From Stercorarius parasiticus (lineage: Eukaryota > Chordata > Aves > Charadriiformes > Stercorariidae): a stretch of DNA of 64,000 nt. Below, piece by piece: positions 33,851-48,181 of this stretch. The stretch is taken from positions 827,048-891,047 of the forward strand of contig VWZL01000320.1 of NCBI GenBank assembly GCA_013396915.1, written 5' to 3'. Position numbers and translations under genes: made by a program. The stretch's first letter is position 1, and each line of letters begins with the position of its first letter. The notes beneath the pieces were generated by a model, which saw nothing but the letters and a program-made list of their open reading frames with translations, was not told the DNA's origin and did no database searches.

Positions 33851-36658
33851 ATTAACCTGTCACATCCTCCAGGGAAAAACAGGTAACAGAAAAAGCAAGA
33901 GAAAAGTCACCTCAACAGATAAGTTGTTCTCCATGAAAAAAGGGCTGCTTTGTGCTTGTCATTTCAACAGTTTGGGTCAAAAGTGACCTAGGAAAACATT
34001 TTTTTTCTCATTACATTTCACACACTCCATGGTCTTCCTGCACTCTGTCTAATGCTCATTCCTAATCTCTTTCTCTCCTACTTTTCTATACTCTGCATTC
34101 CTTTCTTCTACTGCTGTTCTGACTCATATTTTTCATCTGTTCACACCCTTCTCTTCCTGTATTCTACCTCATGCACCTTCTTAGTCTCTTTCTGTTTCTC
34201 TTTTACTTAGCCTTTACTGGACAATACTTTCCTGTTTTCCTATTGTTGTGGCACATAGTTTGTATGAGAACACGGTTCTTGCTTTCTTACATCATTCATC
34301 AGTTCTGCTGCTGCTTCTCAGATACCTCTGAAACCATCTTCATCTTTACAACCCCTACTACTTAAAGTCGTCATGTTGGTATACCATAAAATGCCTTGTG
34401 ATCAAATTTTCTTAGCAGATGCTGAATAAGATGGTTAAAGTCTTTCTTTAGGGTCAAGGATGTTGGTCATACTGAAAGAGAGTATTACTTGGGGTGGTGG
34501 AAAGTGCATTGTTTGTACGATATTTACCATGGTAGCAGTAATAGTAAGGAATGTATGATGAAGGATGAAGTGCCTTCTTTTAGATACCCTAAGAAGTGAG
34601 CTTCACAAAAGATTATCACCATAGGACTGTGGCATATTCTTTCAGCCTCAGGTGTTGATTTTGCCTCACTAAATTCCTAAGGACATATTCATTCTCCTTT
34701 CCCTGTCTTATATTCTTGCATATTGGTTGAATACACTGACAAGCAGTTGCTACATTTCACCTCAGGGATGGCTGTATTCGTGCTTGATGAAGTGATCCCT
34801 TTGTCTAGTTTTTACTTAAAGTCTCTTGGGATAAAAGGCAACACATGAAGATATGTAGAATTGCACTCATTTTATTCCAATCTAGTTGTAAAAAATGAAA
34901 GAAATGAAAATACAAACAATAAGTTACAGATAATAAATTTTTGTGATCGACAGAAATTAGAAAAAAATGCTGAATTGTTTAATTCCCAAATAACATCCAT
35001 CCACCCCTTGATTTTTAAGCAGACTTTTCATTGGGTGACTCATTCATCAAATGTTGAGGTCAGCAAATAATGTTAACATACAGTAAAAATTCCTAATGAC
35101 CACCAGTTGCATGTAAAGTATCAATGTTTTGCTTATTGTATACGACACAGAAGGAGGAAGTAACACAACCTGCATTTTATTACTTGAATCAGATGCAAAG
35201 GGTTTTCAAAACTTCAAATTCAACTGAAAGCAGCTGTTGGGAAAATATCATTACATTATACCTTAAGCTACAAAAGCCAATTTAATGGTGACATTTTATT
35301 TTATTCAGATGGTCCCTTCTTTTATTCTGTCTAACCCAGTAAAGCCTGTGGAAATTGTATCTGGATGAAATCACCAGAAGGTGAAGGGCCCATGACTAAA
35401 AACATTCTTTAAAGATTATTCAGGGTTACAGTCAAATGGAATAGCAGCACTAACGAGAGCAAAGGTCTCCATAGCTACAGGAAGTAATATTACATCGTTT
35501 AGCAGTACCTATAAGAAAACACAGCCTTGTTACTAGATTTGGTTAAATGTCGATTAAAGTGCTGTACAAAACCATTAGATACTATAGTAAACACAGGTAT
35601 TTTAAAAAGGGTGTATGTCATTCGTCCAGATCACTATACAACAGTGGTTGCAGGTGGAACCACCTCACACCCCATTCACTTCAAGTTATAGTTGTTGCAC
35701 TAGTTTAATTAACTGTTCCCATGATTTGAGTGAATTATTCTTGATCTGTCACTCATCTTAGATTTTAATACATTCATCCTACATGGGGGATGAGCAGAAC
35801 CATTATACTTTTACCTTTAACCTCAGTAGATATGATAAAAGCATGAGAGCGGTCGTTCAAGTCAGAGCAGAGTTGAGCCTGTGCAGTGTCCAGCCCATGC
35901 CTGTGGGCAGCAGAGGACACTTAGAGGAGTGTGAGCATAAAATGCCTCTGTCCTTTGGCACCTCACCTGGTTTCTGGACTGCAGGTGCATTTCATTCTTC
36001 TAGCTGGCAGCCCTCAAAAAACTTTGCTACCATGAAACTGTGGCTATTGCCTTCTTTAATTTGTTTAGACTTCTCATTTTCACAACACTCTGTGACAGTG
36101 AGTTTCATGATGTAAATTTTCATTACATGAAAAAAGTACTACTTACTTACTTTTGTTTTCAACCTGCTGCCAGATACCTTCACTTGGTGCCCTGCTGAAC
36201 TTGTTATGAGAAATGTTGAATGCTACCTAATCAGCTATTAAGATCAGAAGAGATTAAAATATAAAACTAAATTATTCTGCCTTTCATGCCAAGGAAGCAA
36301 ATCCTGATTAATTTCAAGAACTAAGCCCAAAGGAATAGAAATGTACATAGAAACTAGGTATACAGTTCCTTTAGGAAAAAAAAAATGTTTGAAGTAACAA
36401 AACCTAGGGAGAACGCTAGATAAATATATTTGTATAACTACGTCTTAGCTAGTATACTAGGTCCAGCAATGATACCCGCCTGAAGAGCTACCTTAATAAT
36501 GAGATGATTCTCTAACGTGTATACTCCGATTATTTCAGGCGTTTCCAAAACTCTTCAGAATATAATAGGCAATGTCCTTATTTCTTAGAAAAACGAAGAT
36601 GGATGACTCCAGAGCTTGTCAGGAAATCACCATAGTTGCACTTAGCCGTGATCAGAAC
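33851..36658. other. Unique noncoding sequence
   Basis: A pyrimidine-rich stretch covers about 34060-34210. The 110-codon plus frame at 35783-36115 has no recognised domain. No repeat family seen. Confidence 0.5.
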
Positions 36659-36720
36659 AAAATATACATATGCATATATATACATATATCTATGCTTATA
36701 CATATATATATTTATAAAAA
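36659..36720. repeat. AT-rich TA/CATA simple repeat
   Basis: Alternating ATATAC/CATATA units over about 60 bases, interrupted by ATGCTTATA. It is a decayed dinucleotide microsatellite. Confidence 0.8.
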
Positions 36721-39700
36721 ACTAACTCAAGTGTTTCAGTGTACTCATTTCACTTTACTAGCATTTTATTTTAAATAAAACTTAGATATAAACCCATGTT
36801 TAATTTACAAAGCAAACAAAATTATTTGATTTTCATCCAAATTCAATCACCTGAAAGTTATTATTAAATCTTGGGATACCGGTTCCTTTCAGATTCTTTC
36901 AAACTCCCTCAAAACAACAAAGAAAATCTCATTAAACTATCTGTTATTCTTTGCAATGTTCATAAAGTTTCCATGTACCTTGAAGCTACTAGTTCACTTA
37001 ATGAATAATCTCAGATGAATGTAACCAATGCTTTCTTGCAGAGTTTAAATAACCAGCCTTTAGAGATTTAAGAAGTAACTCTGTATTTTCAGTGGTGTTC
37101 TGACAAATAGCTATCCAGTCAATAGCCATTACTTTCGTATGTAGTTTACAATAAATGTGAATGTAACTGTTCTTTTGTTATGTATCTGCATAACCAGATA
37201 TGTTTTCCTGCTCATGAATGAATTGGACAAAGGACAGTGTTACCCATTGTCACAAATACCTTTCCAAACAAAAGCATAGCAGAAGCTTAAATATACAGAC
37301 AGAAAGTATTCTGAGAAAGTTCAGGCTAGTCAGTGCTGTCAAAGAAATTTCTTGCAAAGAGGACAGCCTTGATTACGCCGAATAACAATAATGCTGAGGT
37401 AGGAGAATTCTTCACAAATCCCCACTGATCCAACTTTTGTCTTTGCAGTTAAAAGTTCATTGAAGTGTTGTTTGAACTGATGGAGAGATTAGAAGTATGG
37501 AATCACTGCTGAACTTCTGCAATGTTATGAAGCATAAACATTAGGAAATTAATTGATTTTTCCCAACTGAATTGTATATGGTGTGCAATATTTGAGTTGG
37601 CAAGACTTAAATAGGTTGGTCATTTTGAAGTATATCATAACACAATTTCTTCAAATGATTTTTTTTCCTTTTCCCATAAGGCGTTCACATTATTTACAGA
37701 GCTAATGTGGTTTTCCCTATTGTTTTAGACTATTCTTTGCTTGTTCACAAAATACAAAATCATATTTCTTCATGCATAAACAGTTGATTTATGCATCTGT
37801 TCCAACAGCTGTTTTAATGCAAAGAGGATGAAGTGAAATAAAAATGAAATTGGGAATTTGTTTGCTTTTATACTTCAAAATGCATGCTTATGTTGAAAAA
37901 AATATGGCAATATTTCACAGTATTAAACTAATTTGTTTATACAAATACTGATTTGCATATTTACTGCAAATGATGCATACATTTGTAAAACTGAAAAAGT
38001 AGACCGGCAAGTAAATAAAGCACATCTTACCAAAAAACTCTTCCTAGTTCCATTTATAAGAACCGATGAAACAATTCCAGTGCAAGAATAACTGCAACAT
38101 GCGTTTACCAGCTTTAGGTCCCAATGTTGCAAGACATTTAAGGAGGGGAGTCGAGAAGTGAGAAAAATACTCACAAAACCTACTAAAATGGAATTCTCAG
38201 GCTATCCTGCTAGATTGTGTGTGGGAGTCTGATTCAGCACTTCATGCAGTAAGGATTTTTTGCCATTTTCTTTTTTTCAGGCTGTCAGGCACATTACATT
38301 GCATGTATAATTTGCAGTCCACATAATTTACATTTGATGACTTTAATGGTATGCTGTAAGGCCCACCTTTCTTTGAAGTATTTACAACTATTGGAGAGTC
38401 CGAAGGGTTGTGAATTGTTAGAAGGGCAAACAATTAAGTTTTAATTTGTCCAATTTGCTGGTTATTGGTTGCAATGAATACTGTTGTTGTACATGAAGCA
38501 TGCCAAGCAGTTTTTATGTTCATATCTGCTAGCAAGGGTGTCTAGCTGCTTTGCTAGAAAGGTTTTCTTGTTACAGCTACCTAGAAGCACATTTTAAAAC
38601 ATTATTTCTAATTAACTTCAGTATGGAAAGAATTCTGCCTGCAGTGACCATATTTTAGTGAAGTCACTCACAAAGTATAATGAACAGGTTACACAGTGCG
38701 TCTGTTTAGAAAAGTTAGGGCAAATCATGTGTTACATTTTTTATAATTTTGTCATGACTTTTCAATTGCTTAATCCAAGAAAAAAATACATTATCCGGCT
38801 GAACCAGACAAACCCTGTAAGTGAGAAATCCTGTTACCAACAAGAAACAGAAGCAAGACTTCCATGCTATGGAAGATATTCCAGTCTGTAGGTAGAAGTC
38901 TGTACTTCTTCAGAATCTGTGCAAGGCATGTTTAGTCTGCGCCATACACTGTAGCAGAGGTATAAACAGTTATATCTGATATACACCCCAAGCCATCTAT
39001 AGCTTGTAGATCTCGAAAAAATGTTTCTAAGAACCTCAAACAAGCAGGCTGACACATGCCAAGGGTTTGGAGAATGTTGCTGTGCAATTATCCTCTGCAC
39101 CACATGAAAAGGATGTAGTGGATGATGGAAGCTGAACGTAACCCATAATTTTTGCCACCTCCTATTCCCCTCCTCCAGTCCCATTGGGGTGTCCAAAAGG
39201 AGCTTAAAATTCTTTTAACGTCCTCCTGAAAATTGCTGCCTCCTAAGAAATGGTGATAGCTAGCAGTACTGTGCTACTCTGAAACAAGGACAAGCTGAAA
39301 GATGTTGTAACTACACTTCTGCTCTAACTTCTGCTGTTAAAGGGCAGATATGCTACACATCTGATGTAGGAATGATATAAAGTTTGCTTTCTTCCTTGTA
39401 AGGAAATCCTTTCCCTGACATTTAATGAAACAAATACGGCTCCAAATGCTTCCTATTCCTCTGCTGGTGTGGCATATCATCGGGCCTATATTTGTTAATT
39501 CCTCTGGAAATCACAGATCAGGGAAGCATTCCGATTTTTAGAGGCTGTTGGGCTTTTTACACAAGTAGGGTGGGAATATTTCCCTTGAACACTTTTAATT
39601 GTTTTTGGCATAAAAACAATTTGACTAGGGTCAGGATCAGACCTAGAAACTTAGAGAATGAAGCCTATAGACAGCTGGCAAAAGCACCATTTCTCCTTGC

Positions 39701-42643
39701 ACATTTATCTTATTCAACTTGAGGGGCCTGGGGTTAATTAGAACAAAAAAAAATCAGTTAAACAAGGTTTTGTAAAATAGATCTGTGTTCTTCCTGGATT
39801 TAAAATTCATTGGTTCTACTCTGTGGATAAGTATAAAAGAACTATTCACCTCTTGGTATATTCATTTCATCTCACCATTGACATTCAAGCAACTTGAACA
39901 CAGCAACAAGCCAACCTTCAGTGATGAAACACTAATGAATCTTTAAAAGGACTGTTGATGTAATACTATGCTGATTGGATAGTGAGCTCTTTATTTTTGT
40001 TTTCTACTTATAAACATACTGATTGATAGAATACTTCTTTAGATCCATTAGGAATCTGAGTTTTTTTCCTTGTTGAATTTTGATTTTGAAGTTTATTGCT
40101 CATTTTAATTAGCAAAATGTTTCCCAGTGACAGTCAGGGAAATGGAAAGGGTTTGGTACAAAAAATAAGATGAAGTAATACTAGTTTTGATAAAAAATTA
40201 ATAAATTAAGCAAGTAAACTAAAATCACCATGAGTCACTTCCTCTTTATCACAAAGATGTCACCGTTTACGTGGTAAGACTTTAAGCATAATTTCCCTCT
40301 GAAAATTGATGATTTGGCTGTTCACTTTCTGAAAACACTGGTTCTCTCTGTCATGTTTTGTGCTGATGGGTCTTTCACATCTTTTGCTCCAAGAAGCATA
40401 ATATTTTTTGGCTATCAAGAAAAGTTCAACAAAGAGTCTCTTAGGATAATAGTTTAATCTTTCCTTCAGTAGTAAATTGGGTGTATAGAGTTGTTTCGTA
40501 CTGTCAGTTTCTGCTTTGCTCATCCGTAGCACTTTGTGGAAGTTTTACTGATGTCTTGCCTGATGTATTAAATGAATTTTGATATACTTTGTTTCAGGGA
40601 AGGATTAAAATATGTCTCCAGTTTGGAAAGATTAAGATTCTGAAAGTAGATATCATAAATCCTTAGAGGGTAAAATGCCATAATAGGTGTTTCGATAAGT
40701 AGAAAGTCTGTCATTTTCTGCATGCAGCTACTCTAACATCAGTGAGAAAAGCACACATATGACAGTGGAGGCTGTAACAATATGCAAGAACAAAGGCATA
40801 CTTCTTCAAAAATATTTAAGCAATTAAAACCCACTAATGGATTGATTTTTCAATGGCAGCCAATGTCTAGCTTTGGACACTTGGAAGAATCAGGATTCTT
40901 TTAAAAAATCAGCACCTGGAGTGCTTCCAAAAATGCATGATTAGTTATGAAATAGCATTTATGGAAATGAAATATAAATTAAAACCAGGATATTTGTTCA
41001 ACAAATACCCAAACAGGCTTAAGATTTTCAAAGATTTTGTGTGTGAAAGATCATGTAATTTGGAAAGATTTATGTAAAAAAAAAGGTAAACTAAAAACAA
41101 GAAAAAAATTACAGAATTGCATACTAATTTCCAGTCATATTTTCAAGATGTTTAGAATCAATACAAAGACAGGGTAAAATTGTTGGGCACACAGCTGAAT
41201 GTCTTTTGTAGTTCAAAAAATTGCAGACCCTTTATCAATTGAGAAGTCACTTGAGAAGACACAAAACCGGACACCGTAAAACAATATACTGCATCGTTTC
41301 ACATTCATAAATCTATTCTTGACTTTGTCCTGCAAGTAATCTCTTCTCATGTGTGATCATCTTTCCAAGTATTAGTCAGAAAATGTTCATCTTTTTTTAG
41401 CAACATGTTTGCCTTCCCTTTGTTTTTAAGTTTCTATTATTCTGTCTTTAAAAAAAAAAAAATGAACCTTTTAATTGGATTCAAAAGTCTGGATGTGTAG
41501 ATTGATTTAATATGGTACATTTCACTCCATGGAAAATATGATTTCCAGGCAGAAAAGGTCTTCAAACTTTTTTTTTTTTATTTTTCTTAAATCAAAACAA
41601 GACATCTTAAATTACAGATTAAATAAGATGGCTCTGAAAATTGCATGGAGTCTGCATATCTTTAGGAGTCTGTGTTTAAAATTAATTCTAATGTGTGAGG
41701 CTGTCGGTTTGGGGATTTTTAACAAAGCTCACCGAAACATTAAATGAATTACAGCATTGTGACTTCTTATTGGTACATATGGTATATAAAACCCATGATC
41801 TTTTGATGGCATACTCTAGGAGTTGAGGAAACTGTCTGATTATTGTCTAAATTTGATATAGGCCCAATCTAGAACCAGCCCAGAAAATAATAATTTCTAA
41901 CCCCTAAGAGGTAAGATTTTAATCAGCAACAGTAATGGAAGGAAAAACGACGACTTCTTTATTTAAAGGTGGTACTTAATGAAAGTTTGAATAAGATATA
42001 GGGCTTTTATATAGCCTCTGCACTAACAGAGGATTGCTTTTGTTAATACCTGAGGTTTTGTCCACTTCCACATGCCTGTTTTCCTAATAAATCCATTGGT
42101 ATCTATTTTCAAATAATTGCTTCTCTTCTATACAGTATAGTATAGTATATTTTAAGCATAATTTATTTAATTTACGGTGTATCTCAGGTTACATCATCCC
42201 GCAGTACATATTTAAATATCCAAGAAGTTATATCGCTGTATGCATCCACTGGGACAAATTCTCCTCTAGTATATATACCAAGAGAAATCTTGTATGAGGA
42301 AGCCTACATAGAAGTCAATTAAGTGGCAATCATTTATAGCACTTAATTTTACTATTAAATTCTAAGCAGGGACCATAATTTTCCAAATGTGTATAGACAC
42401 ACTATGATCAGGACATCTCAGTTGGTTAGGGATTCATTCTAGGGGTTATTGAAATACGAATATATGACATTTATAGAACAGAGCAAGAAGGATTTTTCTC
42501 AGTGAGTTTCATCCACAGTTAGAAATGAACTTTATTATGAAAAGTATGAAATCACAGTAAAATCAAATGCAGGAGTACTTCCCCCTCTCCACCATACAAA
42601 ACTATTGCATTTATGTAACAGTAGTTGAAAACTACTAAGCTAT
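36721..42643. other. Unique AT-rich noncoding sequence
   Basis: No gene or transposon recognised. Notable small sites are a POU octamer in an inverted pair at 37951-37971 and a poly(T) at 41570-41582. Frames of 60-110 codons on either strand are unrecognised. Confidence 0.5.
37951..37971. promoter_or_regulatory. POU/octamer motif in a 7-bp inverted pair
   Basis: ATTTGCAT at 37951-37958 is a perfect octamer element, the binding site of POU-domain factors. Its first seven bases (ATTTGCA, 37951-37957) are repeated inverted as TGCAAAT at 37965-37971 after a 7-base spacer. Occupancy and function are not shown, and single octamers occur by chance roughly once or more per window. Confidence 0.25.
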
Positions 42644-42690
42644 TAAAAAAAAAACTAAAACAAAACAAAAACCAACAAAAACCAACCTCC
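42644..42690. repeat. A-rich AAAAC-type tract
   Basis: Runs of A with C interruptions (AAAACAAAACAAAAACC, repeated ACCAACAAAA units). Confidence 0.75.
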
Positions 42691-43999
42691 AACTTGTCTG
42701 AATATTCTTTATCTCTAATAACCTGTTATATAGTTCCAGCTTTGTGGCCATGTTAGCTTAACATGATAAAGTGTCTATACATGTTCCTCTATTAACAACA
42801 ACAGGAGAAGGGAAATATGTGACAGTTGCTAAAGATTTACTTCCGAAATCATGCTTCTTATTTGCTTGCACAAATGGTCAAAGAGAGTGATGAGTGACCT
42901 CTTGCTCTGAGTTCAAGCAAGTTACAAAAGGCAAAGAAAAATGGTACCGCTGGTCACTGACAGGTGAACTCCCCATTTGTCAATACAGCTTCATTGAAAA
43001 AACAGGTAGTAGCCTTGCTCACATCACTGAGAAACTTCTACATCAACTTTGGCCCACAGCACCTAAGCTTTGCTTATAACTACTGCAGAAATGAGTAATA
43101 TAAGCTTTGCACATTCTCAGGAGCTAATTTCATTAGCAGTCAATGGATTGTCATAAACTACTCCTGAATTGTAGAATACGGTATTGACAAAGAAGAATAA
43201 AACAATGAAAGAATTATAATGAAAAAATACAGTGAGGGCTAATACTCTGTATCTGAATTGTAGAACTGAGTTAAGTGTCACAGTATCAAATCCCTCTGAA
43301 GCTTAGAAAAGGCAAACTAAGACTTAGAAATATGGCAGATTCAGCAGTTGCTTTCTTTAAGTCCAGTTTATCCTAACCTAAAATCCAGATTGTAAAATTG
43401 ATTAGGGAAGTTATTACAAATGGATATATTTTGAATTTCACTCAGGTAGTTGACAAAGCCACCTGCATCTCTGACTATTATGATATAGCAAGTTGGGAAG
43501 AAATCGGTTTGCTCCTCCATTGGTTCCCACCACTGTCCTTTCCAAACCTTCTAGTTCTTTCATCCATTCTCAGTGAGTTCAGTCCATACCTCCTCAGTCT
43601 TTTCCACTTTTGTCAGTCCTACCCAGTGTCAAACTAGAAAAGCTGTGAGGATACGCCTCAAGTGTGGAACTGATTAAACAGCAGTTACCTCTAAACCTGC
43701 TTATAATCCATTAATGTCACCTGTCCAAGCCAGTTGTCCACCCTTTGCTAGGGAAGTTTTCATAGTATTCTGAAACCCTCAAATTTTCTTCCCCACTTCA
43801 CCACTCATGACATCAGTCCTTCTGAACAGTTCTTTCATCTGCAGTCATATATGTTATAGCAATGAGAAACAGACAAATAAGGATTGAGGTCCAATATTGT
43901 AGGCTATTTTTTCAGATAATTACTTCAGTTCTAGTCTAGAATGGCAACAGATTCATCCTTTTAGCATGGTCTTTGCTTCCATGGAAACAATTTTGGTCT
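42691..43999. other. Unique noncoding sequence
   Basis: No recognised gene or repeat. Confidence 0.5.
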
Positions 44000-44003
44000 C
44001 TTT

Positions 44004-44600
44004 TCACTTCCCAGGGGACATACAGCTATGTTCTGGATCAATACCATAAGTAGAAGGTTTGTTCCAGACTTTTATATGAGACTTTTTTACTCCACCTCTG
44101 CTTGAGACTTCTCTGCCTGCGTTATACTCCTTGAGCAGCACATGAAGCTGGTCAGATGTTCTTGGTTCCTGAGGCTGCTGAGGCAACTTGGAAACCCCAT
44201 TTCTTCCCAGCTTACACCTCACACTGCAGTCTCTCTTCCATCTGTTGACCTGACATTTAACTGTTTCTTTTAGTGATGTAGTACACTGACATATTCTGCT
44301 GCCTGTCATTGTCTAGAAAAAGGAGACTTATTCCTTGGGCCAGAAAAAAATAATGCGCCCATAACTGGAACTCTGTCAATGTTGCTGTTTTCAATCTCTT
44401 TTCCACTGGATATACATAAAATCCATCACTCAGAATGACACGCTTGTGGCAGTGTTTGCAGTGTACTGCTCCAGTGCCATGTGTTTTACAATCACCTTTA
44501 CTTTCCATGCTTTGCAAAAGCTTCAGAAACTCCCACATCAGGTTGGGGGGAAGAAGAATGTATAAAGGCTTTAACTTTTCTTGGGAGCTAAATAAGATTA
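44004..44600 (-). pseudogene. Possible decayed coding sequence, unrecognised
   Basis: On the minus strand three registers read in relay. From about 44590 a frame reads KAFIHSSSPQPDV...AFAKHGK and then a stop. A second frame (44538-44257) reads MWEFLKLL, then CKTHGTGAVHCKHCHKR (a C-x2-C-x-H arrangement), then DGFYVYPVEKRLKTATLTEF, and stops after ITKRNS. A third frame (44309-44004) reads KETVKCQVNRWKRD through to HSCMSPGK. The mixed, non-repetitive composition looks more like decayed protein than translated intron. However, each frame is chance-length, no family is recognised, and no splice sites or poly(A) tail were found. It could be a frameshifted retrocopy, a dead exon, or nothing. Confidence 0.2.
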
Positions 44601-47600
44601 GTGTGGGTTGCTAAAACAAAAACACAACCTAGGTAGAGCAACTTGTTATTTTGCAAAGAGTCCTTGTTCTTAGATCAGTCTTTTAATTTGACTTTAACAC
44701 TTGCCACTCCTAAGAATTTTTTTTCTGAGTCTTGTGGTTTTTCAGAAACATTATGAGATCAAGCTGGGAGGGAAGAAATAGTTGTAATAATTGAACTATA
44801 TCCATGGGGGCTGTTGTGTTATATGAAATTAAGGACTGTGGAGAGAATAAGTCCCAGCCCTCCACCACAGGTTAATTCCCAGGCCTCTGCCATGGTCTTC
44901 ATGGTGGCAGAGCTCAGTGTTGAAAGGGGGCACTCAAGGAATGAGTGACAGAGTAAAAAAAGTAGGAGACTTATTATAAATAGAAAAGGTAGGACATTTC
45001 CATTTCCTTCCATCCAGGCCCTCTACAACCCACAGGGTGAACCAGTGATAGAGTTTGCTGTAAGATCACAAAGTCACCACATTCAAGTATCGATGCAAAG
45101 AGTCTGGAGAAGACCTAAGCTGTCTGAAGAGGTCCAGTCTTGAGGATAACAGGGAAAGAGTACAAAAGTCTCAGGATACTAGGAACTGACCACATTAACT
45201 TTTTATTACAGCATCAAATTTTAAGAGAAGACAGAAGGATACATTAGGACACAATGTTAAGTTAGGAGAGTGTTTTGTCTGACTAGTCGAGCAGGGTTCA
45301 GTAGCCCTCACATACGTGCCTGTTGCCATAAAGGTGCACAAGATTGTCTTTTCTTGTCATCAATCTGTTGCTCCAGTGAGGGCAAGAAACTGCCTGTTCC
45401 TTCTCGACATTTCCAGTACCCCAGGAGTCTAAAATGGCACTGAACAGTATTGAAGCAAACAAAGCTTCATGTAGAAGTTGTAGTGCTAATACAGAGGGAG
45501 AGACGTCACAGTATCCAAATGAAATTTGCAGATTTTGGCTCTCCTGTTAATCGCTAGCTCCTCTTCCCGCACTGCAGTACTGAGGACTTGCAAACTCCCA
45601 GCATTTCAAGTCTCTTCAGCTCCCTGACCTTGTGTACTGCATATGGAAAGGTGAAGAGAAGTTGTGGTGCTAGGCAATGCCAAAGTGTCCGTGCTTATCT
45701 TGTTTTGATAGTCCCACAATATAAGGCATGCCCTTGTCATTTGATGCAGTAGGTAGGGGAGGAAGGTTGTCAGGCAGCACCGGTTGTGACTGCTCCTCAA
45801 CTGGCTGCAAGCCTTGCAGTTATGAAGTAAGAATTGGTGACCCAGTAAAATATGTCATGTATTTACCACAGAAAACAACTGGAAACAACAGGAAACAAGA
45901 AGGCACACTGTTCAGCAGTTTTATCACATATATTACTGTACACTAATCTGCCCCAAAACAGATATCTTTGTCTAGACCTCAAATATATTTATCCTTAGTG
46001 TTTTAATATTAATTAATAAACAAAATATTAGTAGTAATGTGCAATTTTACTTTGGCTTTTTACTCCAGTAATTTGTAAATTTTTTGTAAGCTTTTTTCAA
46101 TACACATATATATAGTCCATTCTCTTACCAATGAGTAGACAGTAGATTCCTTTTTATTTCCTTTTTGTTTGTGCCATTTTGACATAAATTTGATTTTTAA
46201 TGATTTTTAAATGGCAAAGAAAAAGCATTACAGACTGTCTACATAACAGCCATTTTCTTAAATATGGTAAATGTCAAAGCAATGTAAAAATGGTCAGGTT
46301 CTGTTATAGAGATCTTTTTCTTTAAATGCATTTAATTCTTGTCACACTACTCTAGGGTCATCCGAGGAAGGATATGTCTTCATTTGATAGCCTTAATCTA
46401 TATCTTCTTTGTGGTTAACCTCCGATAGCCTTTTTGGCCTCTGTTTAAAACCTTATATCAGACCTGTCCACTCTTCTAAATATACTCTGATCCACATCTC
46501 TATTTTTGTATACAAAACAGCCCAGAAATTGACTTTCAAGCTCTGTACATTCAATTCAAAGGTGTAAAACTGACAGGATTGTTACATTGCTGGTGCTACA
46601 TACACACAAGTAAAAAAGAAGCTGTAGGAAAGCTAAGGAGAGAACAACACAGAAAATCAATTATTTGTATTTAAAAGCAAAGAATAGAGAATAATTTCAA
46701 ATACATTAATCTAAAGAATTTTGAGAAATGTGCTAATTTTTTATTTTTTTGAAGTTCTCTGTAGAAACCTTCCCTTCCCCCTCTGAGTCTGAAAGTGAAG
46801 TCTAATAAGAAAGGAACTTAATCTTTCTTTGAATCCAGTTGAATTTGCATGCAATACTATCTGATTGAAATCTGGCTGTAATGTCACCAAAGCAGCTGTA
46901 AACTTGCCCTCCCCATAGTATTCAGAGTCTTTTTGTCCTTTCTCCATGACTCCAAGTTATGTGTTGTTTTTTTTCATGGTATAACTTTTCAGCTGGCCTT
47001 CATGAACATACCTCTGAATTCTGCCATAACTCATTTACCTGACCACAGCCCTCTGTGTTGGTTTCTGGGGTGATGCTGTGGACACGCTCGCATGAAACCA
47101 CTGGTTTAAGCGTATCTGAGATACCAGACAAGGTGGTATGTCTATGTGAAGCATCACTGTGCTTACGTGGAGAGAAAAATCTGAGTTCTCAAAGCAGAAT
47201 TGTGTCAGCCCCATGTCATGCTGAGTTAAATACCAGCCTGATGTTATTAATATATTCCAGAGCCACCGCAAGCTCAAGTAGGTTATTCGTATCTACACTC
47301 TACTATGCTGTTTACTTATATATGTAGGCTCATGATCTAAGAAAGTCTGGGGCAAAGCAGGTGACTCAGCCAGATGTCCTGACTCACACCCTTGTGCTCT
47401 CATTAGTGGGTCATACTTCCTCTCTTCCACAGATCTGGCTGTTTCCAGCTTTTCTCCAAGGATCTCAACAAAAACTCATTGAAGTTAAAATAAAGAATCC
47501 CACTGGCATCTGTGGGCTGTGGGTCAGTTCCAAAGTGAATAAATTTGGCTTTCAGTATTTGTGTTGTATTATTCCTTAATAAAAACACATTCCTGTCTTT

Positions 47601-48150
47601 TTATTTTATTTTATTTCTTCTCTCTTCCATGCATTTATTTGTTGTGTTTTCTTTCTGTTGACACAGTACTAGCTGAGGTTGATTAGTACTGTGCCTTCTC
47701 CAAATAAGTCACTACAAGAGCAGCAATGCAGAGCTTTTGGACATTGGCAGCTCTCCGGCCATAGTCACATCCAAGAAGATGGAGCAGTACTTGCTTCCTC
47801 AAAATGTTATTTGTACCAAAAAGTGTACAGAGTAAGCAATCTGTGTTCTCATGTATGCAGAAATAACACTGTGTTGAGTGCTTTAAGGAGGATGATTCGC
47901 TCTCTTGTTTGGACTTTGGCAGTCCAAAAAAGCCAGTTGCAATCTTGCCTTAAGTTTGAGAATTCTCATGTTTACGAAGAGCTTACTTCCAGCCATAAGT
48001 AAGATTCATAGTGTTCATATTTCATGCTGCATTTGCTAGGTACATACCATACCATAAATCACCTGGAACAGAAACAATACCACGTGGTGAACTGAAGATC
48101 TTCAAAATGAACTGTTCACAAATGAACTGCAGACCATGGCTTATTTCCTG
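44601..48150. other. Unique noncoding sequence
   Basis: No supported gene. A perfect 10-bp palindrome ACCACGTGGT with a CACGTG E-box core sits at 48079-48088. The 107-codon plus frame at 47679-48002 is unrecognised. A short TTTTA run occurs at about 47600-47617. Confidence 0.5.
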
Positions 48151-48181
48151 TGAAAAAAAAAAAAAAATAAAAAATAAAAAA
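48151..48181. repeat. A-rich tract
   Basis: (A)15 followed by TAAAAAA units, a simple repeat. Confidence 0.8.

Noticed and set aside
38265..38281. TTTTCTTTTTTTCAG/GC acceptor-like site
   Set aside because: No protein-like frame after it on the plus strand.
47679..48002. 107-codon plus frame with plausible composition
   Set aside because: No recognised family, and no support beyond openness.
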